Positions 1 through 9,007 of a stretch of DNA of 64,000 nt are shown piece by piece. The number at the start of each line of letters is the position of its first letter. The stretch's first letter is position 1. Below the pieces are notes generated by a model. The model had not been told where the DNA came from and did not search any database. It was given only the letters and a program-made list of their open reading frames with translations. The translations under genes and the position numbers were made by a program. Origin of the DNA: Aquabacterium sp029268225 (GTDB lineage Bacteria; Pseudomonadota; Gammaproteobacteria; Burkholderiales; Burkholderiaceae_C); assembly GCF_037482285.1 (NCBI RefSeq), contig NZ_JBBEYB010000002.1, forward strand, positions 186,001 through 250,000, given 5' to 3'.

Positions 1-1
1 A

Positions 2-574
2 CCGTTGGGACGGGTTTGGCTGCTGTACGACATCACCGAGCGCAAACGCCGGGAACGCCACCTCACTGCCCTCGCCTCCACGGACTCGCTCACTGGCCTG
101 CCCAACCGACGCTCGTTCATGGCCACACTGGAGCACGCCCTCGGACGGGCCCAGAGCCGCCCCGGAACGGGATGCGCCGTGATGATGCTGGACATCGACT
201 GGTTCAAGCAGGTCAATGACACGCATGGCCACCCAGTCGGTGATGCGGTGCTGCAGGAGCTGGCCGCGCGCTTGCGAGCCAGCTTGCGCCAAGGGGACAC
301 CGCTGCCCGCCTCGGAGGCGAAGAGTTCGCCATCGTGCTGGAGGAGATGGCGCCAGCCGATGCCTTGAACAAGGCCAACGCCATTCGGGAGCGGATCGCC
401 GCCCTGCCCTTCTCGACCACGGCAGGTGATATCCGGGTGACGGTGAGCATTGGCGTGGCACTGGCTACAGGTCGATTGCTGGCCAGCGACGTGCTCAGCA
501 CGGCCGACCAAGCCCTGTATCAAGCCAAACAAGAGGGCCGCAACCGTGTGGTGCTGTGGCGCCCCACCCTCTGA
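2..574 (+). CDS. Diguanylate cyclase, C-terminal part (cut by window start)
   Basis: The reading frame is open to the left edge, so the N-terminus, probably with a sensor, lies outside. The visible part begins with a PAS-like tail (LLYDITERKRRER) that leads into a complete GGDEF domain. This domain makes cyclic di-GMP from two GTP. The active-site motif is intact (ARLGGEEFAIVLEE), and an RQGD sequence at the usual place before it matches the inhibitory I-site RxxD, so product inhibition is expected. DIDWFKQVND is the metal-binding segment. Family membership is clear; the signal sensed cannot be told from this fragment. Confidence 0.93.
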   Translation, partial: PLGRVWLLYDITERKRRERHLTALASTDSLTGLPNRRSFMATLEHALGRAQSRPGTGCAVMMLDIDWFKQVNDTHGHPVGDAVLQELAARLRASLRQGDTAARLGGEEFAIVLEEMAPADALNKANAIRERIAALPFSTTAGDIRVTVSIGVALATGRLLASDVLSTADQALYQAKQEGRNRVVLWRPTL

Positions 575-594
575 GCGCGACACAGGCACAAAAA

Positions 595-615
595 AGCCTG
601 CCACCCGGGCAGGCT
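595..615 (-). terminator. Rho-independent terminator of the PEP-CTERM gene
   Basis: AGCCTGCC at 595-602 pairs with GGCAGGCT at 608-615. Read on the minus strand, the hairpin is followed by a run of T (complement of the A-run at 590-595). It sits about 40 bases past the stop of the minus-strand PEP-CTERM gene and just past the end of the plus-strand cyclase, which it could also insulate. Confidence 0.75.
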
Positions 616-655
616 CATCCAAGGGCTCGGCGGACGGGCCGACCGAACCCGGCCT

Positions 656-1465
656 TCAGGCCTTCTTGCTGCGACGAGAGGCGAACGAAGCGCCCAGGAA
701 GGCCGCCCCCAGCAACCCGAGCGCAGCCGGCTCAGGGATCACGCTGATCTTCAGGTTGTCGATCAGGAGACGGTCGCCACCAGCCAGCGTGGCGGAACGC
801 AAACCAATCTTGTCGAAGGAAGACAGGCCGGAACTGCCCGTGAACACGGCATCGGCCCCGGTCAAGGTGTCGAACTCGTTGGCACTGGGGTCCACCCACA
901 GCGAATACTTGTTGTAGACGGTGGAGGTGCCGGTCTTTTCCAGGAGGCCCACGATGCGTACCGTGCTGCCCAGCGTGAGATTCGTGCTGAACGCACCGGC
1001 CGTGCCGTTGGTGCGAACAAACAGGTCGCTGGTGCAACTGCCGCCAGTGCCGCAGTTGGCCTTCAGGCCAATGTTGGGGCCGTTGCTGTTGTCAAACCAC
1101 AGGCCCAGAAAGTCGTTGTTGGAGATGCTGCCAGCGTCGAACTGGAACATGAACTCCACCAGCACGTCACGCGAGACGGCAGAAGCCAATTGGCGCGTGG
1201 CCACGGTGTTGTTGTTGCCGGAAACCTGCAAGGCGCCACCGGACATGCCTGCGTCGGCCACCGAAGCGTTCACCACCTTGGCAACCGATGAGCCCGTCCA
1301 GGCGCCACCCCAACCCGTCCCGGTATTCTGGCCACTCAGGTTGACAGAGGCCACAGTAGGCAAGCCGGAACCGAAATCGTCGGCGGCGATCAGGGTGACA
1401 GGCACGGCCTGAGCCACACCGGCAGATGCCAACAGCGCGCTGAGAACAAGGTGACGGAACTTCAT
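656..1465 (-). CDS. PEP-CTERM sorting domain protein (exported, unknown function)
   Basis: The protein is 269 residues with an N-terminal signal peptide (MKFRHLVLSALLASAGVAQA, cleavage after AQA). Its C-terminus has the three PEP-CTERM parts: PEP motif (IPEPAALG), hydrophobic helix and basic tail (SRRSKKA). In this family the tail is recognised by an exosortase (EpsH/XrtA) and the protein is usually linked to exopolysaccharide or surface layers. The middle region is Gly/Ser/Asn/Thr-rich, beta-type and without a recognisable catalytic motif; two Cys (CGTGGSC) may form a disulfide. I chose the ATG at 1465 over an in-frame TTG at 1480 because the signal peptide then starts normally. No strong ribosome site is visible. 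Confidence 0.88.
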   Translation of the reverse strand: MKFRHLVLSALLASAGVAQAVPVTLIAADDFGSGLPTVASVNLSGQNTGTGWGGAWTGSSVAKVVNASVADAGMSGGALQVSGNNNTVATRQLASAVSRDVLVEFMFQFDAGSISNNDFLGLWFDNSNGPNIGLKANCGTGGSCTSDLFVRTNGTAGAFSTNLTLGSTVRIVGLLEKTGTSTVYNKYSLWVDPSANEFDTLTGADAVFTGSSGLSSFDKIGLRSATLAGGDRLLIDNLKISVIPEPAALGLLGAAFLGASFASRRSKKA

Positions 1466-1692
1466 GGTGGGTACATCCAATTGAGACTACGGAGACTACG
1501 CCCGCAATAAGCAAACCTCGCGCCAGCACCGAAATGCCATTTCGAATCAAATACATAGCCTCTTAACACGACAATCCAACCCGATCGGTGTAAGAAAACT
1601 CGACACATGGTGCCAAGCAGCTGGATGCTGGACGTTCCACGGCGAGCTCAATATGATCGTTGGGCACGCATCGTGACACCAACAGGAGGTCC

Positions 1693-1902
1693 ATGATGAG
1701 CCGTCATCCCAATCCCCGCGACGCACAAGCCCCTCACTCGGGCAAGGTGGCCAACGACTGCAACAAGATGGGCGAGCATGCGCCCACACAGTTGAACCAG
1801 GGTCAACACACGCCCGAAAGTCGCAGTGACCGCGAAGCACACGTCGGCGGGCACAACCAGTCCCAGAGCCGCCGCGGCGGCAAGGGCGGACCGAATCCCT
1901 GA
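1693..1902 (+). CDS. Small hydrophilic protein, unknown function
   Basis: A 69-residue protein starts with two consecutive ATG codons (1693 and 1696) behind a near-perfect AGGAGG at 1684-1689, so translation is well supported. The sequence is almost free of hydrophobic residues, rich in His, Gln, Asn, Ser, Arg and Gly, and ends in RRGGKGGPNP. The composition and the KGG tail recall small stress-related or disordered proteins, but I recognise no family and assign no function. It stands alone between the PEP-CTERM gene (opposite strand) and the large c-di-GMP gene. Confidence 0.6.
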   Translation: MMSRHPNPRDAQAPHSGKVANDCNKMGEHAPTQLNQGQHTPESRSDREAHVGGHNQSQSRRGGKGGPNP

Positions 1903-1998
1903 GTAACCGACTCGTCGGGACACGCGCCGATACACTACGGCAATTCACACCATGACGGGTGCGTGAGGGGCGGTGTGCCACCGCGTATCCCGGACCCC

Positions 1999-4900
1999 AT
2001 GCAAGAATCCGAGTCACCCGACGACCACAACGCTCGCCTGCTTGCCTTGAAGGCCACAGGACTGCTCAACACGCAGCCCGAGGACAAGTTTGATCGCCTG
2101 ACACGCCTGGCGAGGGGCATGTTCGGCGTCAAGGTTGCGTTGGTTTCGGTGGTGGCGGGAGACCGCTTGTGGCTCAAATCCCGCCAGGGGCCGGCTGACA
2201 TCAATGGCGCCCCCAGCGAGGTGACCTTCACGGCGCACGCCATCCTGCAGTCGGACATCATGGAGGTGACCGACGCCCTGCAGGATCCGCGTTTTCAGCA
2301 CATCCCTCTGGTCACCGGTTTTCCGCATGTCCGCTATTACGCCGGCGCGCCCTTGACGCTCAATGGTCATCGCATTGGCGCCTTGTGCATCCTCGACGAC
2401 TGCCCCCGGCGCCCTCTGACACCTGAGGAGCGCCAATCACTGCGCGATCTGGCAGACTGCGTCGAGCAAGCCATCGGCCACGTTGACCTGCATGAGCAGA
2501 GCGTGGCCTTGCACTCGGCACAGCGTCTGGGCGAGGTCGTGGCGCGGGCCCAACTCACCTTCATCCAGGCGTGTGACCGCAAGCAGGCATTCAACACGCT
2601 GCTCGACGACATTCTCGCGCTCACCCAAAGCGCCTATGGTTTCGTCGGTGAAGTGCTGAGCAATGAGAACGGCGAGCCCTACCTGCTCACACACGCCATC
2701 ACGAACATTGCCTGGGATGCCGCCTCGAAGGCTTTTTACGACTCGCGGGCCACGAAGGGATTGACCTTCACCAACCTGAACACCTTGTTTGGTGTGGCCA
2801 TGACCAGCGGCGAGGTGGTGATTGCCAACCATCCCGCCGAGGATGCCAGACGCGGCGGACTTCCCCCTGGTCACCCTGCGTTGAACGCCTTTCTGGGGAT
2901 ACCCATTCACCACGGCGGCAAGATGGTGGCCATGCTCGGACTGGCCAATCGTCCGGGCGGCTACGACCCGGCCGTGGTTGAGTTTCTCCACCCCCTGTTG
3001 ACCACCATTGGTCAATTGGTGAGTGCAGCGCGGGTGCAGCACACGCACGACCGCGCGCTGATCGAGCTGGCGCGCCTCTCGCGTGTGGCCAGCGAAACCA
3101 CCAATGGGGTGCTGATCACCGATGCCCAAGGCCGAGTGGAGTGGATCAACGAGGGTTTCACACGTCTGTCGGGCTACACCCTGAACGAGCTCATGGGGTG
3201 CAAACCTGGTGACTTGCTCCAAGGCGAGCGCACCAACCCGGATACGGTGGCACAGATGCGCGCGGCCCTGCACCGTGGCGAAGCCTTCACGGTGGACGTG
3301 GTGAACTACGCCAAGAGCGGCGAGCCGTACTGGGTGCGCATCAGTTGCAATCCCATGCGGGATCCGAGCGGCACGCTGCAGGGTTTCATGGCCATCGAGT
3401 CGGACATCACGCGCGAAAAGCATGATGCCGAACGGATCAAGCAAAGCGAGCAACGCCTGGCCGCTGTCATTGACGGCGCGCGGATTGCGACCTGGGAATG
3501 GCACATTCCCAGCGGAGCGGCGGTGTTCAACGAACGTTGGGCAACCATGCTGGGCTACACACCGGACGAGTTGCACCCCCACCATGTGGATCGCTGGCAA
3601 GAACTGGTTCATCCCGAGGATCTGATTGTGGCCAATGAACTGCTGCAGCAGCATTTCAAAGGCGTGCGCGCAGACTTCGAAACGCAGTGCCGGATGCGTC
3701 ACAAAGAGGGTCACTGGGTATGGGTGAACACCCGAGGTCGGGTCACCACCTGGACCCCTGAGGGGCAACCAGGTCTGATGTTCGGTACGCAGATCGACAT
3801 CAGTGCCCAGCAGCAGGCCCGCATCGCGCTGCAGGAGCAGGCGGACTACACACAGGCCGTGCTGGACAACATCGTCGATGGCCTCATCACCATCGACCGT
3901 CGGGGAATGATGGTGTCGTTCAACCCGGCGGCGGAACAGATCTTTGGTTACGCCGCGCAGGAGGTGATTGGCCAGAACGTCAAGATGCTGATGCCCTCGC
4001 CTCACCGCGAAGCCCACGATGGCTACCTGCGCGATTACGAGGACAACGGACACTCCCGCATCATCGGCATCGGTCGGGAATTGCGTGGCCAGCACAAGAG
4101 TGGCCGACTCTTCCCGATCGAGCTGGCCGTCTCGCAGGTGACGCGCGGCGGTGTGCCGATGTTCGTGGGGCTGGTTCGAGACATCACCCGTCGCAAAGCC
4201 GCCGAGCAGGAAATCGAGCGTCTGGCGTTCTATGACCCGCTCACGAAACTGCCCAATCGCCGGCTGTTGATGGACCGCCTCCAGCATGCCATGAGCACCA
4301 GCAAGCGCAGCGGCCAGTATGGCGCGCTCCTCTTCATGGATCTGGACAACTTCAAAAACCTCAACGACACCGCTGGACACGCCGTGGGGGATCAACTGCT
4401 TCAACAGGTGGCCGAACGCCTGGTCAGCACCCTGCGCGAAGGCGACACGATTGCCCGTCTGGGGGGCGATGAGTTCGTGGTGATTCTGGAAGGTCTGCAC
4501 GCCGATGCAGAGCATGCGGCCACCCGGGCCGAGGGGGTGGTGGAGAAGATCCATCAGGTTTTGTCACAGCGCTATCGCCTGGGTGACCGCTACTACCTGA
4601 ACAGTCCGAGCATTGGCGTGACCTTGTTCATCGACCACGAGCACAGTCTGGACGATCTGCTCAAGCAAGCCGACTTGGCGATGTACCAGGCCAAGAGTTC
4701 GGGACGCAACACCTTCCGCTTCTTTGACCCTCAGATGCAGGCCAAGCTGATGGCTCGCACCCAACTGGAGGCCGACTTGCGAGCCGCCGTGAGCGAGTCT
4801 CAGTTCCAGCTGTACTACCAAGGCCAGGTTGATGCCGACGGGCAGACCACCGGCGCCGAAGCCTTGTTGCGTTGGCCACACCCACAGCGCGGCATGGTGC

Positions 4901-5520
4901 CGCCGAACCAGTTCATACCGGTCGCCGAGGAGATGGGGCTGATCGTGCCGATTGGCCTGTGGGTGCTGGAGACCGCATGCCAGGTCTTGCTGGCATGGGC
5001 CGGCCAGCCTGAGACCGCCCATCACACCCTGGCCATCAACATCAGCGCACGGCAATTCCGTCAGGCTGATTTCGTGGATCAGGTCAAGGGCGTGCTGACG
5101 CGGACCGGCGCGCGGGCCGACAGGCTGAAGCTGGAGCTGACCGAGAGCATGCTGGTGGCCAATGTGGATGACATCATCGCCAAGATGACCGCCCTCAAGG
5201 ACATCGGGGTTCGCTTCTCCCTGGACGACTTTGGCACGGGGTACTCGTCGCTGTCCTACCTCAAGCGCCTGCCGCTGGATCAGTTGAAGATCGACCAGAG
5301 CTTCGTGCGCGACATCTGCGCCAACCCCAACGATGCAGCCATTGCGCGCACCATCGTCGCGCTGGGCCACAGCATGGGTCTGAAGGTGATTGCCGAAGGC
5401 GTGGAAACGGATGCCCAGCGTGCCGAGTTGGCAGCCATGGGCTGCTTGGCTTACCAGGGCTATCTGTTCCACCGCCCCGCACCGCTGAGTGAGTGGCGCA
5501 AACAACGCTCAGGCGCATGA
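1999..5520 (+). CDS. GAF-GAF-PAS-PAS-PAS-GGDEF-EAL cyclic di-GMP enzyme
   Basis: A 1173-residue cytoplasmic protein without membrane segments. In order: GAF (about 10-160), second GAF (185-345), three PAS/PAC units (about 355-480, 484-610, 614-735), GGDEF (741-905) and EAL (914-1165). Both output domains look active. The cyclase motif is LGGDEF with an REGD I-site before it. The phosphodiesterase shows EALLRW, NISARQF, LTES, DDFGTGYSSL, KIDQSFV and EGVET, the metal- and substrate-binding set. The protein can therefore make or break cyclic di-GMP, with five sensory modules selecting the direction. ATG 1999 is preferred; an in-frame GTG at 1963 is possible. No operon partner. Confidence 0.93.
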   Translation: MQESESPDDHNARLLALKATGLLNTQPEDKFDRLTRLARGMFGVKVALVSVVAGDRLWLKSRQGPADINGAPSEVTFTAHAILQSDIMEVTDALQDPRFQHIPLVTGFPHVRYYAGAPLTLNGHRIGALCILDDCPRRPLTPEERQSLRDLADCVEQAIGHVDLHEQSVALHSAQRLGEVVARAQLTFIQACDRKQAFNTLLDDILALTQSAYGFVGEVLSNENGEPYLLTHAITNIAWDAASKAFYDSRATKGLTFTNLNTLFGVAMTSGEVVIANHPAEDARRGGLPPGHPALNAFLGIPIHHGGKMVAMLGLANRPGGYDPAVVEFLHPLLTTIGQLVSAARVQHTHDRALIELARLSRVASETTNGVLITDAQGRVEWINEGFTRLSGYTLNELMGCKPGDLLQGERTNPDTVAQMRAALHRGEAFTVDVVNYAKSGEPYWVRISCNPMRDPSGTLQGFMAIESDITREKHDAERIKQSEQRLAAVIDGARIATWEWHIPSGAAVFNERWATMLGYTPDELHPHHVDRWQELVHPEDLIVANELLQQHFKGVRADFETQCRMRHKEGHWVWVNTRGRVTTWTPEGQPGLMFGTQIDISAQQQARIALQEQADYTQAVLDNIVDGLITIDRRGMMVSFNPAAEQIFGYAAQEVIGQNVKMLMPSPHREAHDGYLRDYEDNGHSRIIGIGRELRGQHKSGRLFPIELAVSQVTRGGVPMFVGLVRDITRRKAAEQEIERLAFYDPLTKLPNRRLLMDRLQHAMSTSKRSGQYGALLFMDLDNFKNLNDTAGHAVGDQLLQQVAERLVSTLREGDTIARLGGDEFVVILEGLHADAEHAATRAEGVVEKIHQVLSQRYRLGDRYYLNSPSIGVTLFIDHEHSLDDLLKQADLAMYQAKSSGRNTFRFFDPQMQAKLMARTQLEADLRAAVSESQFQLYYQGQVDADGQTTGAEALLRWPHPQRGMVPPNQFIPVAEEMGLIVPIGLWVLETACQVLLAWAGQPETAHHTLAINISARQFRQADFVDQVKGVLTRTGARADRLKLELTESMLVANVDDIIAKMTALKDIGVRFSLDDFGTGYSSLSYLKRLPLDQLKIDQSFVRDICANPNDAAIARTIVALGHSMGLKVIAEGVETDAQRAELAAMGCLAYQGYLFHRPAPLSEWRKQRSGA

Positions 5521-5646
5521 ATCCACCCACGGGTCGCCGACCGTGCTTTTTGCACTTGTCTTTCCGGATATCTGGCCGATACTAGCGGGATAGAGTTTCA
5601 ATGAGCGCGCCGTTGTCTGGCGCCGGTGAACCGACCGAGGACGAGC

Positions 5647-6237
5647 ATGGACACCCTGCAAGCTACCGCCCCCCAGACCCTGACGGGTGCATCCACGCAA
5701 GGTGGATCTCAGACATCTTCCCTGGCCCTGCGCAACACGCCTTCGCGTCAGGTGCGCCATGCGCCAGCCGGTCGTGAATACCTCACCTTCCGTCTGGGCA
5801 GCGAAGAGTACGGCATCGACATCCTGAAGGTACAGGAAATCCGCTCGTATGAGCCGCCCACCAAGATTGCCAATGCCCCCTCTTACCTGAAGGGTGTGGT
5901 GAACCTGCGTGGTGTGATCGTGCCGATCGTGGACCTGCGCATCAAGTTCAACTGCTTGAATGCCAATGGCGAGGCCGAGATCAACAGCTTCACCGTGGTG
6001 ATCGTACTGAATGTGCGCGGTCGCGTGGTGGGCGCTGTGGTGGACTCGGTGAGCGACGTGATGCAGCTGAACGAGCAAATGATTCAGCCTGCGCCCGAAA
6101 TGAGCAACTCCATTGTGGACACCACCTACATCACAGGCATTGCTAATGTGAGTGACCGCCTGCTGATCCTGATGGACATCGAGTCGCTGATGGGCAGCGC
6201 TGAAATGGGCCTGATCAACAGCCTGAGCGCAGAATGA
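5647..6237 (+). CDS. cheW: CheW chemotaxis coupling protein
   Basis: CheW (196 residues) bridges chemoreceptors and the CheA kinase. The domain begins near residue 43 (EYLTFRLGSEEYGIDILKVQEIR) and runs to the end with the typical VVNLRGVIVPIVDLR and VVDSVSDV segments. The first 40 or so residues are an extra Ala/Thr/Ser-rich tail not found in the minimal protein. The ATG at 5647 follows GAGGAC; an in-frame GTG at 5626 is less likely. No other chemotaxis gene is adjacent, so this copy is isolated from the main che cluster. A GCCGATAC sequence at 5575-5582 upstream is reminiscent of a FliA (sigma-28) -10 element. Confidence 0.95.
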   Translation: MDTLQATAPQTLTGASTQGGSQTSSLALRNTPSRQVRHAPAGREYLTFRLGSEEYGIDILKVQEIRSYEPPTKIANAPSYLKGVVNLRGVIVPIVDLRIKFNCLNANGEAEINSFTVVIVLNVRGRVVGAVVDSVSDVMQLNEQMIQPAPEMSNSIVDTTYITGIANVSDRLLILMDIESLMGSAEMGLINSLSAE

Positions 6238-6281
6238 CACAAGGTTGAACGCGCCTCCGTGGCGCGCCCTCCTCCCAGGCA

Positions 6282-6304
6282 AGCCGGCCCAGAGCCGGCT
6301 TTCT
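6282..6304 (+). terminator. Terminator after cheW
   Basis: AGCCGGC (6282-6288) and GCCGGCT (6294-6300) form a stem with a short loop, followed by TTCTCC. It lies 45 bases after the cheW stop and just before the convergent end of the permease gene. Confidence 0.6.
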
Positions 6305-6322
6305 CCATGTTGGAGCTCATCC

Positions 6323-8938
6323 TTATTCGGCCTGGCGCAAGGTGAGCGACACCGGACGCTGCACCACGCCGCGCAAGCTCCACCAACCGGCCAGCCATGC
6401 CAGCAAGGCACCGGCCAAGGCACCGGGCAGCGGCCACCAGAGGGGTGCCTGCCACGCGAAGTCAAACACCTTGGCAGCCAGCACGGCGCCGATGCCCAAC
6501 GCGGCCGCGGCCGACAAGGCCCCCGCCAAGGCCCCCACGCCGAGCAATTCGATGCGCTGCACGCGTCCCAGCAGGTCTTGCGTGGCGCCCAGTGAGCGCA
6601 GGATGGCCCACTCGCGAGCCCGCCTCTCGCGCGAGGTCATCAGGCCCGCCATCAGCACAATGAGGCCCGCCACGAGGGTGAAGATGAACAGGAACTCCAC
6701 GGCGGTGATGACCTGCGCCAGCACGCGCTGGATCTGGTTAAGTGTGGCGGACACGTCCACGATCGTGAGGTTGGGGAACTGCTGGATCAGGGTACGGTCC
6801 AGCGACGACTGATCGGGCATGCGAAAAGCCGTGATGTAGGTGGAAGGCCAATCAGGCATGGCCTTGGACGGCGCCATTACGAAGAAGTTGACGCGCATGG
6901 ACGCCCAGTCAACCTTGCGCAAGCTGGTGATGCGCCCCTCGTGCTGCACACCGGCCATGTCAAAGCGAAGACGGTCACCCATCTTCAGGCCCAGGGTTTC
7001 GGCCAGCCCCGTTTCCACGCTGAAAGCATCAGGTTCGTTGGGCTGGTAGCGCCCTGCCACGACCGGATTGTGAGCGGGCACCTGCTCGGCGTAACTGAGG
7101 TTGAACTCACGCTCGACCAGGCGTTGCGCGCGCTCCTCGGCGTAGTCCTGCGCCCGAACCGGCTGGCCGTTGACGCTGAGCAAGCGGGCCCGGACCATCG
7201 GGTACCAGTCGTACTGCGTGACACCTGCCTGCTTGAGCGCAGCCTGAAAGGCTTCCACCTGGTCAGGCTGGATGTTGATGACGAAACGATTGGGGGAGTC
7301 GGGCGGGGTCGCGGCACGCCAACTGGCAACCAGATCGGTGCGGATCAAGATGAGCAGCATCAGGGCCAGCAGGCCCACCCCCAACGCGCAGACTTGAACG
7401 ATGGTGTGGCCCGGCTGCGCGGTGAGCTGGCGTGTGGCCAAGGTAAGCCAGGGAGGCAAACGCCCCGCCCACGCTTGAGCCATCTGGCGCAGCACCCACA
7501 CCGTACCGGCCGCGAACACCGCGAACACCAGCATGGCGAGAACAAAGCCACCCAGGGCGATGCCGCCCAGCTTCAGGTCTTGGGCCACGACCAGCAACAG
7601 ACCGAACAAGGCGCCGATGCCCAGCGCAGCCATACCCAGAGACAGCACCCTCACCTGCCCCAGGTCGCGCCGCAGCACACGCAAGGGTGGCACCTGAGCC
7701 AGTTGCAACACCGGGGGCAGGCCAAAGCCCAGGGTGAGCAGCACCCCCGTGCCCACACCGAGCAACACCGGCTGCCAGCCTGCCGAAGGCAGGCTGACGT
7801 TGACCAGGTCGGCCAAAATGTGGACAAAGATGTGGTGGCAACCCCAGCCGATCATCAGACCCAGCGCACTGGCCAGCACGCCAACGAGCAGAAACTGCAG
7901 CGCGTACGACCAGGCCATGACCGATTGGGACACGCCCAGCACCCGCATCAAGGCGCAGTCGTCAAGACGACGCTGAGCGAAATCGCGCGAGACCACGGCC
8001 ACGGCCACGGCCGAGAGCAAGGCGGCCAACAGGGCCACCAGACGCAGGAACAGGGCGGCACGGTCGAGCGTGGCACGCATCTCCGGGCGCCCCTGATCCA
8101 AGGTTTCAACCCGGACGCCGCGAAGTTTCTCGGCGGCTTGCTCACTGTCTTGCACGAATCGGCGCAGCGCGCTCTGGGCAGCGGCCTCACCCGCTGGAGC
8201 GGCTTTCAGGTTGGGGGGCGCACCCACGTCCCCACGGCGGGCCGGGCCGGCAACGAGCAGGCGATAGGTGACGCGGCTGGCTGGCTGGATGAGTTCGGTG
8301 GCCGGCAGGTCGGCCTCGCGCATCAACACACGGGGAGAGAAGGTGCTGAAGCCCGAGCCGCGGTCAGGCTCGTTGACAATGACCGCACTGATGCGGAAGG
8401 TGGCCTCGCCCAGCCAGATGGCGTCGCCCATCTTGAGGTTGAGCGCAAGGAGCAAACCAGGGTCCACCCAGACTTCGCCAGCCGCCGGCCCCCCCATGGG
8501 GGCCGGGCCACGGGTCTGGACACGGCCATCGGCCAGCAGATCGCCCAGGGTGAGCTGACCACGCAAGGGGTAGCCGCCGCTGACAGCCTTAAGGCTGGCG
8601 AGGCGAGCCTCCCCCCCGAGGTCGTCGGGTGCCCGCGCCATGCTGGGGAAACTGGCCGTGCGTGCAGTGCGCAACTGATTGGCCTGGGCTCGACGCGCAA
8701 AGTCGTCAGGCAGAGGTTGATCTGCCACCACCACGGCGTCCCCCCCGAGCAACTGCGCCGCGTCACGGCTGAGGCCGCGCTCGATGCGGTCGGCAAAGAA
8801 GGCCACCGCGGTGAGCGCGGCGACAGCCAGGGTCACGGCCACCAGCAGCACGCGCATGCTGGTGGCACGCAGGTCACGACGGGTCTGAATCAGGGCCCAT
8901 CGCCAGGCGGGAATGGTGTGGAAAAACGGATCGGCCAT
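6323..8938 (-). CDS. ABC transporter permease, FtsX/YbbP type
   Basis: This 871-residue inner membrane protein has the MacB/FtsX layout: N-terminal membrane helix (MRVLLVAVTLAVAALTAVAFF), large periplasmic region, bundles of helices around residues 365-560, a second periplasmic region, and three C-terminal helices. It resembles E. coli YbbP, which pairs with the ATPase YbbA; such systems usually move or extract lipids or lipoproteins rather than import solutes. The frame stays open upstream to 9148, but the start is placed at ATG 8938 because the longer version would run into the divergent gene at 9008. No ATPase gene is adjacent, so the partner must be encoded elsewhere. Confidence 0.85.
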   Translation of the reverse strand: MADPFFHTIPAWRWALIQTRRDLRATSMRVLLVAVTLAVAALTAVAFFADRIERGLSRDAAQLLGGDAVVVADQPLPDDFARRAQANQLRTARTASFPSMARAPDDLGGEARLASLKAVSGGYPLRGQLTLGDLLADGRVQTRGPAPMGGPAAGEVWVDPGLLLALNLKMGDAIWLGEATFRISAVIVNEPDRGSGFSTFSPRVLMREADLPATELIQPASRVTYRLLVAGPARRGDVGAPPNLKAAPAGEAAAQSALRRFVQDSEQAAEKLRGVRVETLDQGRPEMRATLDRAALFLRLVALLAALLSAVAVAVVSRDFAQRRLDDCALMRVLGVSQSVMAWSYALQFLLVGVLASALGLMIGWGCHHIFVHILADLVNVSLPSAGWQPVLLGVGTGVLLTLGFGLPPVLQLAQVPPLRVLRRDLGQVRVLSLGMAALGIGALFGLLLVVAQDLKLGGIALGGFVLAMLVFAVFAAGTVWVLRQMAQAWAGRLPPWLTLATRQLTAQPGHTIVQVCALGVGLLALMLLILIRTDLVASWRAATPPDSPNRFVINIQPDQVEAFQAALKQAGVTQYDWYPMVRARLLSVNGQPVRAQDYAEERAQRLVEREFNLSYAEQVPAHNPVVAGRYQPNEPDAFSVETGLAETLGLKMGDRLRFDMAGVQHEGRITSLRKVDWASMRVNFFVMAPSKAMPDWPSTYITAFRMPDQSSLDRTLIQQFPNLTIVDVSATLNQIQRVLAQVITAVEFLFIFTLVAGLIVLMAGLMTSRERRAREWAILRSLGATQDLLGRVQRIELLGVGALAGALSAAAALGIGAVLAAKVFDFAWQAPLWWPLPGALAGALLAWLAGWWSLRGVVQRPVSLTLRQAE

Positions 8939-9007
8939 GTCGGTTTGTACTCGGCAACGCATGCAATTGAGCGATGATGTCAGCTTTAGCGGAAGTTTGC
9001 TCAAGCC

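Noticed and set aside
1505..1540. Sigma-54-like element (TGGCAT...TGC) before the PEP-CTERM gene
   Set aside because: The distance between the GG and GC elements is one base short of the required spacing.
2437..4554. 705-codon open frame on the minus strand
   Set aside because: It lies wholly inside the GAF-PAS-GGDEF-EAL gene, has no family motif, and is a by-product of GC-rich third positions.
6941..8977. 678-codon plus-strand open frame
   Set aside because: Antisense to the FtsX-like permease; composition of a shadow frame.
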